In this document: positions 6,443 through 14,731 of the stretch, one piece after another | Layout of the letters: each line of letters begins with the position of its first letter | Numbering within the stretch: position 1 is the stretch's first letter | Program-made: the position numbers and the translations under genes | Source: an uncultured Ellagibacter sp. | Lineage (GTDB): Bacteria > Actinomycetota > Coriobacteriia > Coriobacteriales > Eggerthellaceae | Reading direction: 5' to 3' | Assembly: GCA_934661105.1 (NCBI GenBank) | Contig: CAKUIV010000003.1 | Span: forward strand, 1 to 40,371 | Length of the DNA: 40,371 nt | Notes under the pieces: generated by a model | Databases searched by the model: none | What the model was told of the DNA's origin: nothing | What the model saw: the letters and a program-made list of their open reading frames with translations, nothing else

Positions 6443-7957
6443 ATGGATATCGCAGACAAGCTGGAACTGCTCGCCGACGCGGCGAAGTACGACGTTGCCT
6501 GCACGTCTTCGGGCATCGACCGAAACGCGCAGGAAGGCAAGCTCGGCAACACGATGGCGGCGGGATGCTGCCACAGCTTCACGCCCGATGGCCGCTGCAT
6601 CTCGCTTCTGAAGGTGCTTTTGACCAACGTCTGCGTGTATGACTGCGCCTATTGCGTGAACCGCGCAAGCAACGACGTTCCCCGCGCCTGTTTCACGCCC
6701 GAGGAGCTCGCCGACCTCACCATCGCGTTCTACCGCCGCAACTACGTCGAGGGGCTGTTCGTCAGTTCGGGCGTCATCAAAAGCCCCGACTACACGAGCG
6801 AGCTCATGATCCGCACGCTGGAGATACTACGCTACGAGCATGGCTTTCGCGGTTACGTCCATGCGAAGGCGGTTCCGGGGACCTCGCCCGAGCTCATCGA
6901 CCGGCTCGGGCACCTTGCCGACCGCATGAGCGTGAACCTGGAACTCCCCTCGCAGAAAAGCCTCGGGCTGCTCTGCCCTCAAAAGACGAAGCAGCAGCTC
7001 CTCGCACCTATGCGGCAAATCCAGCTGAACATGGCCGAAGACGCCGAAACGCGCGCGATGACGCGGCGCAGCACCACCTACCTTGCGCAGGCGCGCCCCG
7101 CGAAGAAGGAACGCGCCTTCGTGCCCGCCGGCCAAAGCACGCAGATGATCATCGGGGCCACGCCCGAAACCGATTTCCAGATCCTCAACCTGTCCTCGGC
7201 GCTCTACCGCACGCTTTCGCTCAAGCGCGTGTTCTTCAGCGCGTATCTTCCCGTGAACAGCGACGATCGCCTGCCTGCGGGCGACTCCGTGCAGCTCAAC
7301 CGCGAGCATCGGCTCTATCAGGCCGACTGGCTCATGCGCTTCTACAAGTTCGACGTCAGCGAGATCATCGACCAGGACCGCCCCTTTTTAGACCCCCTGC
7401 TCGACCCCAAAGCGAACTGGGCGATCAACCACCTCGACTCGTTCCCGGTCGAGGTGAACACCGCCCCGCTCGAAACGCTTCTGCGCGTACCGGGAATCGG
7501 CCCCAGGGGAGCGCGCCTTATCGTGAAGGCCCGCAAAACCGCCTGCCTGCACGAAACGGAGCTGCGCAAACTCGGCATCGCTTACAAGCGGGCCCGGTTC
7601 TTCATCACCTGCAACGGGAAGTACGCGGGCGCGGGCGTCGAGTTCGCCCCCGCATCACTTCGCGCCCAGCTTGCCTCCCCCATCGACGGCGGCAAACACG
7701 GCAGGCGCGCAGGCAAGATCCTCCCCGGCCAGATGAGCCTTTTCGACGACGAAACGCCGCGCATCGAAGCTTCGAAGGAAACCACGAGGGCAACGCTCGC
7801 AGGAATCGGGCGCACAGCACCGCAGCGCCCGAAAAGCGCCGCAGCCGCCCGTCGGGCAACGCGCAAGCTGCCCGAGAAAAGCCAAACGGGCCAAGAGGCC
7901 GACGGCTTGTTCGGGTGGCAGAAGGCGATCGAGCAGGAAGCGGTGAGGTGCGCATGA
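6443..7957 (+). CDS. Putative DNA modification/repair radical SAM protein (TIGR03916-type)
   Basis: A 504-residue protein from ATG 6443 ('MDIADKLELL'), with GTG 6437 as an alternative. The radical SAM cluster motif C64-x3-C68-x2-C71 (CVYDCAYC) binds the [4Fe-4S] cluster that cleaves S-adenosylmethionine. A helix-hairpin-helix DNA-binding motif, 'LLRVPGIGPRGARLIVKARK', follows in the C-terminal part. The last ~90 residues are a low-complexity basic/Ala-rich tail. The arrangement matches the family named putative DNA modification/repair radical SAM protein, whose chemistry is, to my knowledge, not established. Its stop overlaps the ATG of the DUF4130 gene (ATGA), and the same partner is linked to it in many genomes. 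An SOS-like site controls the pair. Confidence 0.88.
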   Translation: MDIADKLELLADAAKYDVACTSSGIDRNAQEGKLGNTMAAGCCHSFTPDGRCISLLKVLLTNVCVYDCAYCVNRASNDVPRACFTPEELADLTIAFYRRNYVEGLFVSSGVIKSPDYTSELMIRTLEILRYEHGFRGYVHAKAVPGTSPELIDRLGHLADRMSVNLELPSQKSLGLLCPQKTKQQLLAPMRQIQLNMAEDAETRAMTRRSTTYLAQARPAKKERAFVPAGQSTQMIIGATPETDFQILNLSSALYRTLSLKRVFFSAYLPVNSDDRLPAGDSVQLNREHRLYQADWLMRFYKFDVSEIIDQDRPFLDPLLDPKANWAINHLDSFPVEVNTAPLETLLRVPGIGPRGARLIVKARKTACLHETELRKLGIAYKRARFFITCNGKYAGAGVEFAPASLRAQLASPIDGGKHGRRAGKILPGQMSLFDDETPRIEASKETTRATLAGIGRTAPQRPKSAAAARRATRKLPEKSQTGQEADGLFGWQKAIEQEAVRCA

Positions 7958-8952
7958 CGGCTTTCGCAGCAGAATGCCCGCTTCAAGACGTCGCCTACGT
8001 CTACGACGGGACGACCGAGGGGCTTTTCACGGCGATATTCAAAGCCTACGAAAACCACGAGGACCCGCAAGACGTCGTGCAAGAAGGCATCTTGCAGCCG
8101 CGGCTCGGGCAAAGCGTGAAATACATCGACGCCGATGCCGCGCTCGCAGCCCGAGTCGGGGCCGGCATCGAGCGGGCATGCGGGAAGCAAGGTCTCACCG
8201 CATGCATTCGGGCCTCGCTTTCCGATGACCCCGACACCGGAAGCATCGTCTACCGGTTCGTCCGCTACGCAATGAGCAGGGAAAAGACACGCGCCCGCAC
8301 AAGAAGACAGCAGGGCCGGAAAGCGAGCGGCGCGTCCGGGAAGGATGCGTGCCGTCTTGGCACCTCGCCCAGCGGACGCACGTCCAGCCCAGCCCTCGCT
8401 CCCCACGAAGCCCTGAAGCAGCAACGTTTCGACAACGCCACCGGGCAAGACCCGACGAAATACCGAGGCATCCTCGGCGAAATCGCGAATCCCGAAGTGG
8501 CGCCCCTGCTCGCGCTCGAGAAATCGGTCATGAACGAACGCCATCTCATGCAGCAGTTCATGCGCTTCGAACAGCTCGAGGGCGATGTTTGGTTCGCACG
8601 CTGCAGCCCGAAGGCAGCCGTGGTTCCGCTTCTCATGGACTGGTTCAGCGGGCGCTTCAACACACAGCCCTTCGCCATCTACGACGAGATCCACCATATG
8701 GCGGGCATCTACGAGGGAAACGGGTGGCATGTCGTCAGAACCGATGCGGTGAACGTGCCGAAAAAAACAGGCGACGAACTCGCCATGCAGCGCGCATGGC
8801 GGCGTTTCTATCAGACGGTTTCCATCGACGCACGGTATCACCCAGAACTGCGCGTCCATTTCATGCCGAAGCGTTTCTGGCAGAATCTTCCCGAAATGAA
8901 CGCGCCGGACGTTACGAGTGAAGCACGCCTTCAAGATCGAACGCAGGGATGA
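7954..8952 (+). CDS. DUF4130 protein, partner of the radical SAM gene (TIGR03915-type)
   Basis: A 332-residue protein starting at the ATGA overlap. The N-terminal ~100 residues ('VAYVYDGTTEGLFTAIFKAYE') and the C-terminal DUF4130 part ('KYRGILGEIANPEVAPLLALEKSVMNERHLMQQFMRFEQLEG ... YDEIHHMAGIY') are family regions. They are separated by a Ser/Arg-rich linker at about residues 105-160. Homologues are called probable DNA metabolism protein, and related domains occur fused to uracil-DNA-glycosylase-like (UdgX-type) modules, so a role in handling damaged bases is an inference from association. The 3' end overlaps the convergent radical SAM gene by 41 bases (8912-8952). Confidence 0.85.
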   Translation: MTAFAAECPLQDVAYVYDGTTEGLFTAIFKAYENHEDPQDVVQEGILQPRLGQSVKYIDADAALAARVGAGIERACGKQGLTACIRASLSDDPDTGSIVYRFVRYAMSREKTRARTRRQQGRKASGASGKDACRLGTSPSGRTSSPALAPHEALKQQRFDNATGQDPTKYRGILGEIANPEVAPLLALEKSVMNERHLMQQFMRFEQLEGDVWFARCSPKAAVVPLLMDWFSGRFNTQPFAIYDEIHHMAGIYEGNGWHVVRTDAVNVPKKTGDELAMQRAWRRFYQTVSIDARYHPELRVHFMPKRFWQNLPEMNAPDVTSEARLQDRTQG

Positions 8953-9901
8953 AGCTCTCCTCGGCAGCACCGCCTTCCTGCCAGAAATATTGATCGATTC
9001 CCAGCGAGTCGGCGAAATCGAGCAGCTCCTCGTACTGCTCGTTCGAAACGCGCTCAGCGAGCTCCGGGCAGCGCGCAAGTTCACGCGACGCTGCGATGTT
9101 GCCCGACGCCGCAGCGTCGGCAAGCACGGGCGTATATTGGTTCATGAGCGAAAGCGTCACGGAGGCGCCGAAGCGTTCCCACACCGTGCGCACGATCCTC
9201 TTCGAATCCTCAAGCGCCCCAGGAAGCATGAGGTGGCGCACGATCACGCCCGACGTCATGCGCTCGTCGCCCTCGTACTCGTCGAATCGGGGCTCGCCGA
9301 CCTGCTCGACCATTTCCTCCAAAGCGGAAAACGCTACAGACGGGTAATCAGGCGCTTTCGAATAGCGGGCAGCCAAGTCGCCCGACAAATACTTGAAATC
9401 GGCGAGATAGACGTCGACATAACCCGCATTCGCGCGAATCGCTGAAACGGTTTCATACCCCGAGGTGTTCCAGACGACGGGAAGATCGACGCCACTCGCC
9501 CTCGCCTTGTCGAGCGCCGCGCGAATCTGCATGGCGTAATGCGTCGGCGTGACCATGTTCAAATTGAGCGCGCCTTTGTCCCGAAGCTCCCCGAAGATTT
9601 CCGCAAGGCGGTCGATCGAGATCTCGACACCAGCCTCACCTGCAGCGATAACCTCGTTCTGGCAATAAACGCAATGAAGCGGGCAATGGGAGAAGAACAC
9701 CGTGCCGCTGCCATGCGTGCCGCTGATGGGCGGCTCTTCCCACCGATGGAGCGCCGCGCGCGCCACGACGAGCGTATCGTCCGCCCCGCAAACGCCTCTC
9801 GCCCCCGCCGCACGGTTCACACCGCATGCGCGGGGGCACAGAGAGCACGAAGCCAAGCCTCCCGAAGCGCTAGTTGGCCGAGTACCCGAATCCGTGGTCA
9901 T
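8912..9901 (-). CDS. Radical SAM protein, pyruvate-formate-lyase-activase-like (COG1313 type)
   Basis: A 329-residue protein from the ATG at 9901, my choice because a GAGGA lies upstream and the family usually begins shortly before 'SCSLCPRACGVNR'. The radical SAM motif is C73-x3-C77-x2-C80 in CPLHCVYCQNE. Additional cysteines (C19, C22, C26 and C38) precede it, as in uncharacterised PflA-like proteins of this group; they may hold a second cluster or metal. It is the last gene of the long minus-strand string and overlaps the dehydrogenase-like gene upstream by 32 bases, so the two are translationally coupled. Its substrate is unknown. It may be a glycyl-radical activase or may act in a tailoring role. 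Confidence 0.8.
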   Translation of the reverse strand: MTTDSGTRPTSASGGLASCSLCPRACGVNRAAGARGVCGADDTLVVARAALHRWEEPPISGTHGSGTVFFSHCPLHCVYCQNEVIAAGEAGVEISIDRLAEIFGELRDKGALNLNMVTPTHYAMQIRAALDKARASGVDLPVVWNTSGYETVSAIRANAGYVDVYLADFKYLSGDLAARYSKAPDYPSVAFSALEEMVEQVGEPRFDEYEGDERMTSGVIVRHLMLPGALEDSKRIVRTVWERFGASVTLSLMNQYTPVLADAAASGNIAASRELARCPELAERVSNEQYEELLDFADSLGIDQYFWQEGGAAEESFIPAFDLEGVLHS

Positions 9902-10817
9902 GGCCGCAGTCATCCTCGTCCTCATAGCCGTAATCGTCATCGTCGCCGCCGTGGTCGTGCTGCCCGTACACCTCTTCGGCGCGGGCCCAGTCAAGGCCGT
10001 TTTCAGCGCATTCCGCCTCTTCACCGTACACGAGCGCGAGCGCCGAAGGCGCCTTGAACGAGCCGCCTATCACCTCAAGCAGCTCGACCAGGTGCATCGT
10101 CGCCTCCGCCTGAGGAAGGATGAGGTCGGCATCGTCGGCCGCGGCGAGTGCCGCTTGCAGCTCGGACAGGAACATCTCGGCGGTGTAGGCCCCCTCGAAG
10201 CGCTTCTGGCGAACGGCGGCAAGCATGCTCTCCGCCTCTTCGGTCAGCCCTGAAACAACGACGTCGGAAAGGCCATTACCGAGCGCGGCACGATGAGCGG
10301 CCGTGACAAGCGCGTTCGCCTCGATGGCCGAGACCACAGAGGCGGCGACCTGGAGCGTCTTGACCGCACGCGCGAGCTGCGCCGTTCCCGCTGCGCCGCA
10401 CGGCACGACCGAGCCGACCATCGCATCGAGCACCGAGCCTGCGGCGGAAATCGCATCCTCTTCGCCTGCAACGTAGGCGGTCAGGTTCTCGCGGTCGAAC
10501 GGACGGGCATCGAGCATATCGGAAACGACGAGCGGCGCCTCGACGAACCCGAGATCGCTTACCGTGGCGACCGAGCCAAGCTCACGCGCGAACCCGGGCG
10601 TCGATGCCGAGAAGTCGATGAGCAGCGTGCCGGGGTTCGCCGCCTGGACGAAACCGCCTTCGTCGAAGTACAAATCCTCGAGCGCCGACTGCGACGTGCA
10701 GTAGGTGATGACGGCCTCGGCAACGTCGACGTCGGTGCATCGATCGAAGCCGGCGTTCGCCAAGCGCATAGCCACCTCGTCATGGAAATTCTCGTTACCC
10801 GCGAATACGTAACGCAT
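9870..10817 (-). CDS. Divergent 3-hydroxyisobutyrate-dehydrogenase-like protein with Asp/His-rich tail
   Basis: A 315-residue protein built like the beta-hydroxyacid dehydrogenase family: 'LIDFSASTPGFARELG' resembles the substrate motif (D-x-S-T-x-x-P), 'FVEAPLVVS' the DAP(V)SGG motif, and 'CGAAGTAQLARAVKTLQ' the G-x-x-G-x-G...K catalytic segment with its Lys. The N-terminal dinucleotide loop is degenerate (AGNENF instead of G-x-G-x-x-G), so NAD(P) binding is doubtful. The last ~29 residues are almost entirely Asp, Glu, His, Gly and Tyr (QHDHGGDDDDYGYEDE and GHDHGFGY) and look like a metal-binding tail. ATG 10817 has GGGAGG upstream. It lies 9 bases after degV and overlaps the radical SAM gene by 32. 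Confidence 0.7.
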   Translation of the reverse strand: MRYVFAGNENFHDEVAMRLANAGFDRCTDVDVAEAVITYCTSQSALEDLYFDEGGFVQAANPGTLLIDFSASTPGFARELGSVATVSDLGFVEAPLVVSDMLDARPFDRENLTAYVAGEEDAISAAGSVLDAMVGSVVPCGAAGTAQLARAVKTLQVAASVVSAIEANALVTAAHRAALGNGLSDVVVSGLTEEAESMLAAVRQKRFEGAYTAEMFLSELQAALAAADDADLILPQAEATMHLVELLEVIGGSFKAPSALALVYGEEAECAENGLDWARAEEVYGQHDHGGDDDDYGYEDEDDCGHDHGFGYSAN

Positions 10818-10826
10818 GAAGCCTCC

Positions 10827-11750
10827 CTAGTTTCCCTTTACCTTGCGCGCGATGCGATCGGCGACCGAAAGCTCCTCGCGGCGGTCCTTCCCCCAGAACA
10901 CCACGGCGAGCATGCCCGGCCCGACGTGGCTGCCGATGACGGGGCCGATGCTGCTTTCGAGGAACAGGATGTTCTCGTCGACCTTCGACAGCGCCTCCTT
11001 CAGGCGCTCGGCGTCCTTTTGGCAATCGGCGTTGCCGATGACGGCGAAACGCGCCGAACCTTCGTCGGCAACGTGCTTGGCGTAATAATCGGCAAGCTGC
11101 TTGATGCCCTTCTTCCGCCCACGCGCGACGCCCGTAAGCGCCAGCTTCCCGTCGAGCGTGATGTTGAGCAGCGGCTTCACATCGAGCTTCGTCCCCGCGA
11201 ACGCGACGGAAGCGGGAATGCGCCCACCGCGGCGCAGCGCGTCGAGGTCTTCCACCATGAACTCGGCGTCGATGAAGTAGCGGGCCTCTTCCGCCCATTT
11301 CACCATTTCCTCGGCCGAAAGCCCCTTGTCCCTCTGGCGGATCGCCTCGTAGACGAGAAATCCCTCGGCGACCGACGCTTGCAGCGTGTCCACAAGGTAC
11401 AGCTCGGCGCCCGGATGCTCGGCGACGAGCTGGTCGCGGACGAGAACCGCGGTGTTGAAGCTTCCCGACAGCCCGCTCGTGAACGACAGGTACACCGTCG
11501 GCACGCCCGACTCGATCGCGCGCGAGAACGCTTCCTGATACGCCGTGATGGGAATCTGCGCGGTGGAAGGCTCGTCGCCGTTTCGCATGGAATCGAAGAA
11601 ATCGCGCGCCGTGCGGCTTCGGTACATGTCATCGGCGTGTTCACCGTCGCCGGCGATGTAGGGGAACTCGATGATGTCGATCCCCTCGCGCTCGACCACG
11701 TCGCGCGGCAAGTCGCAGCAGGAATCGATGATCAGGTTGCAAGCTGGCAT
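10827..11750 (-). CDS. DegV/FakB-type fatty-acid-binding protein
   Basis: A 307-residue protein from the ATG at 11750, which has GGGAGA at the right distance; an in-frame ATG 15 bases upstream is less likely. The start 'NLIIDSCCDLPRDVVEREGIDIIEFPY' and 'VYLSFTSGLSGSFNTAVLV' are hallmarks of DegV proteins. In Gram-positives FakB proteins of this family present bound fatty acids to FakA kinase for phospholipid synthesis. 'RRGGRIPAS' and 'IGPVIGSHVGPGMLAVVFWG' near the C-terminus are also typical. No fakA homologue is in the window, so the lipid role is from family knowledge. It is expressed after pncB, across a small hairpin. Confidence 0.88.
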   Translation of the reverse strand: MPACNLIIDSCCDLPRDVVEREGIDIIEFPYIAGDGEHADDMYRSRTARDFFDSMRNGDEPSTAQIPITAYQEAFSRAIESGVPTVYLSFTSGLSGSFNTAVLVRDQLVAEHPGAELYLVDTLQASVAEGFLVYEAIRQRDKGLSAEEMVKWAEEARYFIDAEFMVEDLDALRRGGRIPASVAFAGTKLDVKPLLNITLDGKLALTGVARGRKKGIKQLADYYAKHVADEGSARFAVIGNADCQKDAERLKEALSKVDENILFLESSIGPVIGSHVGPGMLAVVFWGKDRREELSVADRIARKVKGN

Positions 11751-11767
11751 TGTCTCTCCCATCAAAG

Positions 11768-11788
11768 CGCCGCCTCGGAAAGGCGGCG
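11768..11788 (-). terminator. Hairpin between pncB and degV
   Basis: CGCCGCCT (11768-11775) pairs exactly with AGGCGGCG (11781-11788), loop CGGAA. It is followed on the minus strand only by CTTTG, then the degV ribosome site, so it looks like an attenuator or a processing element rather than a full stop. Confidence 0.45.
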
Positions 11789-11800
11789 TCGAATAATCCG

Positions 11801-13258
11801 TTAATCCTCGATGCCGCGAAGCTTCGCGACAAGTTCGCTTCTATGCTCGAACAGGCCCCGCTCAAGCCCGACCGGATAGGAGTGCGGGTTGAGCATGCGC
11901 TTCTGGCTCTCGTCGAGCGTTCGAAGCGCAGCCTTCGCGCGCTTCTGCGCGGCGCGCGCGTCGCGGAACTCGGGCGCGAGCACGGTCTTGCCGCCCCGCG
12001 CCAAAGGAGCGAGCAGCGTCTCGAACCGCTTGCCGCCAAGGTGCTTGCGGCGAAGCGAATCGAGCGGGTCGACGATGGTCTCGCATTCGTCGACGCCTCG
12101 CTTCGTGTCGAACACCATGTCGCCCGCGATCCGCCCGTCCTCGTGGTAGTAGCGGCGCACGTCCAAGATACCGGGGAACGTGAGCTTCTTCGCGGACTCG
12201 GTGATCTTCAGATGGTCGACCCACTCGCCGCCCGGCTCGCGCGTCGCGGAAAGCTTGTACACGCCGCCGAGCGTCGGCTGGTCGAACGCGCAAGCGAGCT
12301 TCGTGCCGACGCCCCATGCGCTCACCTGGGCACCTTCGTCCAGAATCGACTGGATCGTGTGCTCGTCGAGGTCGTTGGAGAGCACGATGCCGCAATCGGT
12401 GAGGCCGGCGGCGTCGAGCTTCTTGCGCGCCATCTTCGCGAGCCACGCCAAGTCGCCCGAGTCGATGCGAACACCGGAAAGCTTCTCACCGCGCTCGCGC
12501 ATCTCGAGCCCGACCGTGATCGCGTTGTCGATGCCCTGCTCAACGTTGTAGGTGTCGACGAGCAGCACGCAGTTCTTGGGGAACGCCTCCGCATACGCAC
12601 GGAACGCCTCGAGCTCGCTCGGGAACGCCATGACCCACGAATGGGCGTGCGTGCCCGAGACGGGAAGGTCGAACATCTTGCCGGCGAGCACGTTCGACGT
12701 AGACGAGCAGCCGCCCACGATCGACGCGCGAGAGGCCCAAAGCCCACCGCCCGCGCCCTGCGCACGTCGCAGACCGAATTCGGCGACAGGTGCGCCCTGG
12801 GCCGCCAAGCAGACGCGCGCAGCTTTCGTCGCGATAAGGGTCTGGAAGTTCACGCAGTTCAAAAGCGCGGCCTCGAGCAGCTGGCACTGCATGATCGGCC
12901 CCTTCACGCGAACGAGCGGCTCGTTCGGGAAAACGACTTGACCCTCCGTCACCGCGTCGACGTCGACGGTCAGCTTGAAGTCGCGCAGCCACTCGAGGAA
13001 GTCGCCGCTGAAAAGCGCGCCTCCGCCCGGCGCCGGAACCTTCGACAGGTAGTCGATGTCGTCACCGGAGAATTCGAAGGTGTCGATCATGTCGGCGAGC
13101 TGCGCCATACCGCACGCAATCGCGTAACCGCCCGAGAACGGGTTATCGCGGAAATACATGTGGAAGCAGGCCTCGGTTTCGGCGTGGCCCGACTCGCGGT
13201 ACCCCTGCGCCATCGTGATCTCATAGAGGTCGGTCAACAGTGCGTAGTCGATGCTCAT
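11801..13258 (-). CDS. pncB: Nicotinate phosphoribosyltransferase
   Basis: Makes nicotinate mononucleotide from nicotinate and PRPP, with ATP hydrolysis, in the NAD salvage (Preiss-Handler) route. The 485-residue length fits. Characteristic segments are 'ALLTDLYEITMAQGYRESG' at the N-terminus, 'FPNEPLVRVKGPIMQCQLLEAALLNCVNFQTLIATKAAR' in the middle, the 'GVRIDSGDLAWLAKMARKKLD' barrel strand and 'AWGVGTKLACAFDQPTLGGVYKL'. It lies 18 bases downstream of ricT, so it is probably co-transcribed from maeB or holB promoters. ATG 13258 (MSIDYALL) has AAGGAG upstream. No oddities apart from the operon setting among DNA replication genes. Confidence 0.93.
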   Translation of the reverse strand: MSIDYALLTDLYEITMAQGYRESGHAETEACFHMYFRDNPFSGGYAIACGMAQLADMIDTFEFSGDDIDYLSKVPAPGGGALFSGDFLEWLRDFKLTVDVDAVTEGQVVFPNEPLVRVKGPIMQCQLLEAALLNCVNFQTLIATKAARVCLAAQGAPVAEFGLRRAQGAGGGLWASRASIVGGCSSTSNVLAGKMFDLPVSGTHAHSWVMAFPSELEAFRAYAEAFPKNCVLLVDTYNVEQGIDNAITVGLEMRERGEKLSGVRIDSGDLAWLAKMARKKLDAAGLTDCGIVLSNDLDEHTIQSILDEGAQVSAWGVGTKLACAFDQPTLGGVYKLSATREPGGEWVDHLKITESAKKLTFPGILDVRRYYHEDGRIAGDMVFDTKRGVDECETIVDPLDSLRRKHLGGKRFETLLAPLARGGKTVLAPEFRDARAAQKRAKAALRTLDESQKRMLNPHSYPVGLERGLFEHRSELVAKLRGIED

Positions 13259-13276
13259 GAAAGCCTTGTCTCCTTC

Positions 13277-14731
13277 TTACGATTCGCTTTGCGCGTTTCC
13301 GCCGCCGTTGCTGCCTGCCTTGTGCGAACGACGACGGGCGCGGCGATGCTCGTTCGAATGCGCGTGCTGCCCCTCGGGCGCCTGCTTGCCCTCCGGCGAG
13401 GTGCGCTGGCGGCGCTTCGCGTCGGATGCGCCCTTCTGCTGCTTCTGGGCGCCGTTGCGCAATCCAGACGATTTCTGGCCAGGACGGGGACGCTGCTCCT
13501 TCTGCTGATTGGAGTCGCCCTGCTGACGGGGCTGCTGCTTCTTTTTCGCGCTCGAAGATTCCTCACGCGAGGGTCGCTCCCCCTGCCCCTTCTGGTCCGA
13601 GCGCTTGCGCGGCTTGCGCTTAGGCGACGAGCCCTTGCCTTTGTTTTCCTGCTTGGGCGCATGCTCGGTGTCAGTCGACACCTTGGTCGAACGGCGACGG
13701 CGACGCGCATGCCCCTCACCCGACGGCCGCTCCTCCGACGCTTCCTTGCGGGAGCGTTTCGAAGACGAGGACCCGGTGCGACGCACGCGTCCTGCTTCGG
13801 CGAGCTTGTCGGTTCCGGTGAACTGATCGGTCGTGAACAGCGAGGTGCTCGAGAACTCCGGCTCGACGGGAGCCGTCGCCTCTTCCCAGGCTTCCTTGCC
13901 GATCGTGTTCGGACGCGCGCCTTCGGCCGGCGGGTCGAACTTCGAAAGCGGCACGCGTACCGGCTTCTCGCCCTCGAGGCGTACCGAAACAACCTCGCGC
14001 GGCACGTCGAGATCGACCACCTTCGCCGGGCCGTCAGGGGTCTTCACCGTCGCGTTCTGCTTGGGGGCACGGCTCTTGAAGTCCTTGTAGGCGTCGAACT
14101 CGTAGCGCAGACAGCACATGAGGCGCCCGCAGACGCCGGAGATCTTCTGCGGATTCAACGACAGGTCCTGTTCCTTCGCCATACGGATGGAAACAGGGCA
14201 GAACTCCCCGCCCAAACGGGCGCAGCACAGCTCCTGGCCGCAATGACCGACGCCGCCGACCATGCGCGCTTCGTCGCGAACGCCGATCTGGCGCATGTCG
14301 ACGCGGATGTGGAACCTCGAAGCGAGTTTGCGAACGAGTTCACGGAAATCGACGCGGTCCTCGGCCTCGAAGTAGAAGACGGCCTTGTCGCCTTCGAGCA
14401 GGTACTCGACCGACACGGGGTGCATGTCGATGCCCGCCGCGGCGGCCATCTCCTTGAAGACGGGCAGCGCCTCAGCACCCTTTTGCTCCATCTCGGCGGC
14501 GCGAGCGACGTCCTCCTCGGTCGCGAGGCGCTTCACGGGCTTGAGCGGCGACTTGAGCTTTTTCACCTGGTCGTCGCCTATCTCGAAGATGTCGCCCGAG
14601 GCGCGGCCGAACTCCACACCGCGGGCGGTCAGGACCACCACGGCGTCGTCTTTGCGTATATCGAGATCACGCGGGTCGAACCACAGCGTGCGCGGATTGA
14701 AAGCGAGTCTAATCGGTGCGACTCGAACCAT
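13277..14731 (-). CDS. ricT: PSP1-domain protein, RicT/YaaT homologue, with long basic tail
   Basis: The first ~290 residues are a YaaT/RicT-type PSP1 protein. The cysteine clusters 'HCGQELCCARLGGEFC' and 'GVCGRLMCCLRYE' match the family; in Bacillus the RicA-RicF-RicT complex carries iron-sulfur clusters and tunes RNase Y, sporulation and competence. Position directly downstream of holB and tmk is the usual context of yaaT. The C-terminal ~190 residues are not part of the family core: they are Lys/Arg/Gln/Ser-rich and predicted disordered ('KRKPRKRSDQKGQGERPSRE'). The start overlaps the holB end by 23 bases, with AGAGG in front. RNA binding by the tail is an inference. Confidence 0.88.
   Translation of the reverse strand: MVRVAPIRLAFNPRTLWFDPRDLDIRKDDAVVVLTARGVEFGRASGDIFEIGDDQVKKLKSPLKPVKRLATEEDVARAAEMEQKGAEALPVFKEMAAAAGIDMHPVSVEYLLEGDKAVFYFEAEDRVDFRELVRKLASRFHIRVDMRQIGVRDEARMVGGVGHCGQELCCARLGGEFCPVSIRMAKEQDLSLNPQKISGVCGRLMCCLRYEFDAYKDFKSRAPKQNATVKTPDGPAKVVDLDVPREVVSVRLEGEKPVRVPLSKFDPPAEGARPNTIGKEAWEEATAPVEPEFSSTSLFTTDQFTGTDKLAEAGRVRRTGSSSSKRSRKEASEERPSGEGHARRRRRSTKVSTDTEHAPKQENKGKGSSPKRKPRKRSDQKGQGERPSREESSSAKKKQQPRQQGDSNQQKEQRPRPGQKSSGLRNGAQKQQKGASDAKRRQRTSPEGKQAPEGQHAHSNEHRRARRRSHKAGSNGGGNAQSES

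Noticed and set aside
6307..6627. A minus-strand frame opposite the start of the radical SAM gene
   Set aside because: It is Ser-rich, has no ribosome site and is antisense to a conserved start and its promoter.
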